A DNA stretch of 64,000 bases, from NCBI GenBank assembly GCA_038534195.1, contig JBCAXE010000010.1, positions 24,510 to 88,509 on the forward strand. Direction: 5' to 3'. Within the stretch, counting starts at the first letter, position 1. Every line of letters begins with the position of its first letter. Position numbers and translations under genes: made by a program. This document shows, one piece after another, positions 60,066-64,000 of this stretch. The notes under the pieces are model-generated. The model saw only the letters and a list, made by a program, of their open reading frames with translations, was not told the origin of the DNA and did not search any database. The DNA is from JAJFFW01 sp038534195. Lineage in GTDB: Bacteria; Pseudomonadota; Alphaproteobacteria; Caulobacterales; Parvularculaceae.

Positions 60066-61313
60066 ATGAGCGAGATGGCGAGTTCGATGGAAATCGGCCT
60101 GAAAGCTATGTTGAGCGTTTTTGCAGCGTCCACAGCGGCGCTAACAACGCACGCCTATGCGCAGGCTCCCATTGAAATCGACGTGGAAGGCTCAGCCAGC
60201 GTCGTCGCCGGCGTCAGCGACGGCGAAGAGGGCGCGGACGCGGATGCGGAAATTCGTTTCAGCGGCTATCGCGTCTTCCGCAGCGGTCTTGAAGTGGGGG
60301 CCGTCGTCGAAACGCGCCTTGACGGTCAACAGCCCGCGCAACTCTATGGCGGCGGCCGGTATACGAGCCTGTTGATTGGCGGGCCGCGCGGCGTCGGCCC
60401 TCTGACAAGCGACGCTTATGTGCAGGGCGCTTACGCTTATGCGCGCGGCGCCTTCGGCCAGCTCATCGTCGGACGTGATCACGGTGTGGCGCGCACATTA
60501 TCGGTCACGGCGCCGACCATTTTTAACGCCATCAATGTCAATGATTGGCGCACTGACCTTTCCGGTCTGAATGACGTTCACACGGTCAACGATTTTTCCG
60601 GCAACGCAACCAAGATTACGTATTTGCCGCCGGCCAATTTTCTGGGCGGCGTTCTCGGCGGGCTCCAGATGGGCGTTTCTTATTCGCCGACCTTGCGGTC
60701 GTGCGGCGATGATCTTTGCGCGCCGGAGCAGGGATTTCTGGTGGCGCCTGACGGCCGCCTCCTGACGGAATCGTCCAATTGGGAAGATGTGGTCGAGGCC
60801 GCGCTCTATTATCAAAAAAGCTTGTCTGGCGATTTGCGCGTCGGCGTTGGCGCGAGCTATGTGACCGCCGAAGAAGATGCGCGCTCCTTGTCGCCGATCT
60901 TTGAGGACTATGAGGCTTATTCACTCGGCGTGAATCTCGCCTTTCGCGGCATTACGCTTGGCGGCTCGGTGAAGTCGACCAACGCCGGCATCGCGCCGCT
61001 TGATAATGATCCTGACAATGACGGATATCTCGCCTTTGACGCCGGCGTCACCTTCAAGACCGGTGAGGAGAAAGGCGATTGGGGCTTTATGTTGGGGTAC
61101 GGACAATCGGAAGCGGCCGCGTTCGGTCCGAACCCGCTCGACCCAACCTTGTTCCAGGATACGCAGACGGCGCAAGCCGGCGTCACCTATTTCCTCGGGC
61201 GCGGCATCACGATCGGGGCCGCCGCTCAATTTGTTGAATCTACCAAGCCGGCAGCGGCAGGCGGACCTGAAGAAGCCGCCACCGTTGTCATCGAGAGCTC
61301 AATAAAATTCTGA
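60066..61313 (+). CDS. Outer-membrane porin
   Basis: A 415-residue beta-barrel porin. A signal peptide ends near AYAQA; the start is uncertain among several in-frame ATGs (60066, 60078, 60087). The mature part shows alternating amphipathic strands (RFSGYRVFRSGLEVGAVVET, RYTSLLIGGPRGVG, AFGQLIVGRDHG) and the required C-terminal phenylalanine (IESSIKF). It resembles general diffusion porins of alphaproteobacteria. A long hairpin terminator follows, as usual for a highly expressed porin. Confidence 0.88.
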   Translation: MSEMASSMEIGLKAMLSVFAASTAALTTHAYAQAPIEIDVEGSASVVAGVSDGEEGADADAEIRFSGYRVFRSGLEVGAVVETRLDGQQPAQLYGGGRYTSLLIGGPRGVGPLTSDAYVQGAYAYARGAFGQLIVGRDHGVARTLSVTAPTIFNAINVNDWRTDLSGLNDVHTVNDFSGNATKITYLPPANFLGGVLGGLQMGVSYSPTLRSCGDDLCAPEQGFLVAPDGRLLTESSNWEDVVEAALYYQKSLSGDLRVGVGASYVTAEEDARSLSPIFEDYEAYSLGVNLAFRGITLGGSVKSTNAGIAPLDNDPDNDGYLAFDAGVTFKTGEEKGDWGFMLGYGQSEAAAFGPNPLDPTLFQDTQTAQAGVTYFLGRGITIGAAAQFVESTKPAAAGGPEEAATVVIESSIKF

Positions 61314-61356
61314 ACTAAAAAGTTTCTAAGCGCCTATGTTGCTTAGAGGGGATATG

Positions 61357-61394
61357 AAAAGGGACGGACCGCCAGCGGTTCGTCCCTTTTTTCA
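61357..61394 (+). terminator. Strong terminator after the porin gene
   Basis: A 16-bp stem: AAAAGGGACGGACCGC against GCGGTTCGTCCCTTTT with a two-base loop, followed by further T. A weaker hairpin TCTAAGC/GCTTAGA lies just before it (61325-61347). Confidence 0.92.
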
Positions 61395-61425
61395 TTGCCG
61401 GCTGGAAAGACGGCTCCGCCGTTTT

Positions 61426-62055
61426 CTAGTCGTGCGTAAAGGCGCCGATGGCGCCGAAGCCGGCGACATTTTCACCGCGCAGCGTCGGGGCGTTTTCCGC
61501 AGTAACGCCCCCGAGCGCCAGAGCGGGCGCCGGCGCTTTCCGCGCGAGGGCGCGAAATCGCGCCGCGCCCAGATGAGGCGCGCCGGGATGACTGCTTGTG
61601 GCGAAGACGGGCGACAGGAAAAGACTGTCCGGATTGAACGCGGCGGCGGCGGTAAGTTCGTTTTCCGAATGGCACGCCACAGACAGTAATAATTCTGCTG
61701 GTCGTGTCGCGGTTTCAGCGACCCTGAATGCAGGCAGGTGAAGGCCGTCTGCGCCGCACCGGCGCGCGAGCGCTTCGTCGCCTGCCACATAAAAAAGAAG
61801 GTTTCGACTGCGCGCTTGTTGCGCAAGGCGCTGCGCCCATTCGGCGCGATCCGGCGTCTCGTAATCCCGGAAGATCACAGCAGTTCCGGCGGGAAGGCAG
61901 TCGATAATGCGCGCAGGGTCCGGGGCGCGGCTAAAATCGGTGAGAAACGCCAAAGCGAAAGGCGATTTGACGCCGCTCGTTTGATTGAGCGCCGTCGCCG
62001 CCGCTGCTAGAGAAGATGCGCGTTTGTGGAGATCTGCGTGTCGCGTGCTGTTCAA
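61426..62055 (-). CDS. ThiE/TenI-like TIM-barrel protein
   Basis: A protein of about 209 residues resembling thiamine-phosphate synthase: a SPVFATSSHPGAPHLGAARF phosphate-loop-like block and the end LALGGVTAENAPTL. The pyrophosphate/Mg motif HLGQxD is replaced by HLPAF (ADGLHLPAF), so real ThiE activity is doubtful. No ATG suits the start; TTG at 62055 or GTG at 62064 fit and both overlap the divergent yggS start. The longer frame runs antisense to yggS. A related role with YggS in vitamin B metabolism is possible. Confidence 0.7.
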   Translation of the reverse strand: MNSTRHADLHKRASSLAAAATALNQTSGVKSPFALAFLTDFSRAPDPARIIDCLPAGTAVIFRDYETPDRAEWAQRLAQQARSRNLLFYVAGDEALARRCGADGLHLPAFRVAETATRPAELLLSVACHSENELTAAAAFNPDSLFLSPVFATSSHPGAPHLGAARFRALARKAPAPALALGGVTAENAPTLRGENVAGFGAIGAFTHD

Positions 62056-62733
62056 GATGATCACCTGCCGGACCCGGGCGCCGGGCTGGACGAAATACGC
62101 CGACGGATCGATATCGCCTGTGGGGAAGCGGGTAAAGACGCGGCGGCCGTGACCGTCACGGCGGTTTCGAAAAAGCATGAGGCAGGTCAAATCGAACGCG
62201 CCCTTGCCGCGGGCCATCGCGTTTTCGGCGAAAATCGCGTTCAGGAGGCGATGTCGAAGTGGCCAGCCCTGAAAGAGAAGTACCCTGACGCTCAAATTCG
62301 ATTAATTGGGCCCTTGCAAACCAATAAAGCGAAAGACGCTGTCGCCTTCTTTGATGCGATAGAGACCGTAGACCGCCCCAAGCTCGCCCGGATGCTTGCC
62401 GACGCGATTACTTCGGCGGGCCGGTCCCCCAACCTCTTTGTCCAGATCAATATCGGCGACGAACCCCAGAAAGCAGGCGTCGGCCTTGGCGAAGCCGACG
62501 AATTTCTCGAAAGCTGCAAGAAAGAGTATGGCCTGACGATCAGCGGTCTGATGTGCATCCCGCCGCTCGGTGAGCCCCCCGCCCCCTATTTCGCCTTATT
62601 GAAGAAAATCGCTGATCGAAACGGCGTCGGCCTGTTAAGCATGGGCATGAGCGCGGATTTTGAAACCGCCGTCCAACTCGGCGCTACCCATGTGCGGATC
62701 GGTACGCAAATTTTCGGCCCAAGGCCGAACTAA
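62038..62733 (+). CDS. YggS/PROSC-family PLP homeostasis protein
   Basis: A 231-residue fold-type III PLP-binding protein that buffers pyridoxal phosphate. The PLP lysine is in VTAVSKKHEAGQIERAL, followed by FGENRVQEA, IGPLQTNKAKDA and the phosphate site near VRIGTQIFGPR. The GTG at 62038 follows a GGAG at good distance; a GTG at 62026 is less likely. It diverges from the ThiE-like gene with overlapping 5' ends. Confidence 0.92.
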   Translation: MSRAVQDDHLPDPGAGLDEIRRRIDIACGEAGKDAAAVTVTAVSKKHEAGQIERALAAGHRVFGENRVQEAMSKWPALKEKYPDAQIRLIGPLQTNKAKDAVAFFDAIETVDRPKLARMLADAITSAGRSPNLFVQINIGDEPQKAGVGLGEADEFLESCKKEYGLTISGLMCIPPLGEPPAPYFALLKKIADRNGVGLLSMGMSADFETAVQLGATHVRIGTQIFGPRPN

Positions 62734-62842
62734 TGGCTAGTCACAGGGCAATAACGGACGTGTGAAACGAATGTGATTTCTCTTTTCCCCGTGATTGGGG
62801 GTATGAGGCCCATCGAGCGATAGAGAGAACTGGGACAAAAAG

Positions 62843-63529
62843 ATGCGGGCGAAGAAAATATTACTTGTCGATGACGAAGAACTGTTGCGAGAAACCGTCA
62901 CCGATCAATTTGCGCTTCACAAGGAATTCGCGGTGGAAACGGCGGCGACTGCTCAGGAAGCCGTCGAGCGCGTGAAGGAAGAAGCGCATATCGATCTTCT
63001 GCTGCTTGACGTGGGCCTGCCCGACATGGATGGCCGCGAAGCGTGCGAACTGATGCGCAAGAACGGGTTCAAGTCGCCGATTATTATGCTCACCGGCGCT
63101 GATACGGACGCAGACCATATTCTCGGGCTGAACGCCGGCGCAAACGACTATGTCACCAAGCCATTTAAATTTGCGGTCTTGCTGGCGCGGGTGCGCGCGC
63201 ATCTGCGCAGCCACGAACAGAGTGAAGACGCCGTCTTCAAGGTTGGGCCTTACGAATTCCGGCCCTCGGTGAAAATGCTGGTGACGGAAGAAGACAAGAA
63301 AATCCGGCTCACGGAGAAAGAAACCTCGATCCTGAAATTCCTTTATCGCGCCGGCGGCAAGCCGGTGCCGCGCGATGTGCTGCTCGATGAAGTCTGGGGT
63401 TATAATTCAGGCGTCACCACGCACACGTTGGAGACGCATGTTTATCGACTTCGTCAGAAGATCGAGCCGGATCCGTCGAATGCGTCTTTGCTCGTGACGG
63501 AAAGCGGCGGGTATCGGTTGTCGCTCTAA
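62843..63529 (+). CDS. cenR: OmpR-family response regulator, CenR-like
   Basis: A 228-residue response regulator: receiver domain with acidic pocket Asp10/Asp11, phospho-acceptor Asp56 (LLLLDVGLPDMDG) and TxK residues (IIMLTGAD, YVTKPF), then a winged-helix OmpR domain (IRLTEKETSILKFLY, ETHVYRLRQKIE). In Caulobacter the essential cell-envelope regulator CenR lies at a similar distance from parB on the same side; assignment rests on that position and on overall form. No histidine kinase is adjacent. Confidence 0.65.
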   Translation: MRAKKILLVDDEELLRETVTDQFALHKEFAVETAATAQEAVERVKEEAHIDLLLLDVGLPDMDGREACELMRKNGFKSPIIMLTGADTDADHILGLNAGANDYVTKPFKFAVLLARVRAHLRSHEQSEDAVFKVGPYEFRPSVKMLVTEEDKKIRLTEKETSILKFLYRAGGKPVPRDVLLDEVWGYNSGVTTHTLETHVYRLRQKIEPDPSNASLLVTESGGYRLSL

Positions 63530-63538
63530 GGAGCGCTC

Positions 63539-63886
63539 ATGAGCGTTACGATTTATCACAATCCTCGCTGCTCTAAGTCGCGGGCAACGCTCGCGCTTCT
63601 TGAAGAACGCGGCGTGGATATAGCGATTGTGAAATATCTGGAGACGCCGCCGTCCGTTGAAGATTTAAAGGGAATTCTTTTCGCCCTCGGCTTATCGCCG
63701 CGCGAAGTTTTGCGCAAAGACGAGGCGGCCTATAAAGAGCTTGGTCTGGCGGATGAGGCGCATTCCGACGATGCGTTGATCGAAGCGATGGCGGCGAACC
63801 CAATCCTCATTGAACGGCCGATTGTCGTGCGAGGCGGAAAAGCCGTCATCGGACGGCCGCCGGAGCGCGTTCTCGATCTTATTTAG
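63539..63886 (+). CDS. arsC: ArsC/Spx-family arsenate reductase
   Basis: A 115-residue glutaredoxin-coupled arsenate reductase-type protein. The active cysteine is Cys11 in HNPRCSKSRATLALL, and the C-terminal PILIERPIVVRGGKAVIGRP carries the conserved arginines. Such single genes may act as a general thiol reductase rather than in arsenic resistance: no arsR or exporter is nearby. It follows the response regulator gene by 9 bp. Confidence 0.88.
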   Translation: MSVTIYHNPRCSKSRATLALLEERGVDIAIVKYLETPPSVEDLKGILFALGLSPREVLRKDEAAYKELGLADEAHSDDALIEAMAANPILIERPIVVRGGKAVIGRPPERVLDLI

Positions 63887-63896
63887 TCTGCGCCAG

Positions 63897-64000
63897 TCAC
63901 CAGGTGATTTCCTCACCCGCATAATCAAAGAATTTGCCCGACGCCTCCGCGGTCATCCCTAGCAGAACATTGATCATCTGGTCAGCTGCTTGCGTCGGGC
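63897..64000 (-). CDS. C-terminal end of an SDR-family oxidoreductase (partial)
   Basis: A leftward frame enters from the right edge and stops at TGA (63897-63899). The 34 visible residues end in SGKFFDYAGEEITW, a C-terminus typical of short-chain dehydrogenases (SGRFFDYDGEEIPW type). The rest of the gene lies outside the window. It converges on arsC. Confidence 0.6.
   Translation of the reverse strand, partial: PTQAADQMINVLLGMTAEASGKFFDYAGEEITW

Noticed and set aside
61426..62064. A TPP riboswitch controlling the ThiE-like gene
   Set aside because: No CTGAGA/ACCTGATC-type THI-box sequence is visible near its start, and the gene overlaps yggS there.

Overview
The window is a GC-rich stretch of an alphaproteobacterial chromosome, with no insertion sequence, phage, CRISPR array or rRNA. 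Several signs point to a marine, stalk- or flagellum-bearing lineage near Caulobacterales/Parvularculales. CtrA-type boxes (TTAA-N7-TTAA) stand before flagellar, pilus-like and hemE genes. The order hemE / gap / RP001-type kinase gene (ppsR) / maf / aroE / coaE is the one that flanks the Caulobacter and Rickettsia replication origins. Six parS sites surround mnmG-rsmG-parA-parB. Proteins with VPxPxA-type C-terminal sorting tails are present. The species cannot be named from this sequence.

Layout. 0-3 kb: a secreted repeat protein converging on a flgB-flgC-fliE cluster whose flgC start has been duplicated. 3-15 kb: patatin lipase, DUF302 lipoprotein, a proteasome-fold (Ntn hydrolase-like) protein with a small partner, two tiny membrane proteins, a sterol-desaturase/ABA4-like/membrane-protein set, selO, threonine dehydratase, two sorting-tail proteins, and an alcohol dehydrogenase divergent from its TetR-type regulator. 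15-26 kb: NfeD-NfeD-slipin, a TonB receptor, TusA-like protein, a Sel1/peptidoglycan-binding plus beta-helix pair, an orphan TadG-like pilus protein and tRNA-Leu(CAA). 26-35 kb: a GCS2-type ligase with an M14 amidohydrolase, a DUF697 protein, ExoD, DsbB, Coq7, PhyH and an M2 metallopeptidase.

35-40 kb is the origin region: coaE-aroE-maf-ppsR run leftward and hemE-hemJ rightward, away from a 376-bp gap (38014-38389) that is the predicted oriC. Two tandem CtrA boxes at its hemE end overlap the hemE ribosome-binding site. 40-46 kb carries accessory metabolism (GST, MATE exporter, DUF1223, DsbA-like isomerase, SDR, GDPD, quinone reductase). 46-53 kb carries mnmE-mnmG-rsmG-parA-parB with parS sites 10-12 kb from the predicted origin, the usual spacing for a centromere. 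53-64 kb carries holA-lptE-(two extra genes)-leuS, a DUF3576 lipoprotein, a porin, a ThiE-like protein, YggS, a CenR-like response regulator, an ArsC-family reductase and the 3' end of an SDR.

The best second-look items are the predicted origin and its CtrA boxes, the proteasome-fold protein of 427 residues, the duplicated and synonymously diverged flgC start, the tandem mini membrane proteins, and the ligase/amidohydrolase pair.
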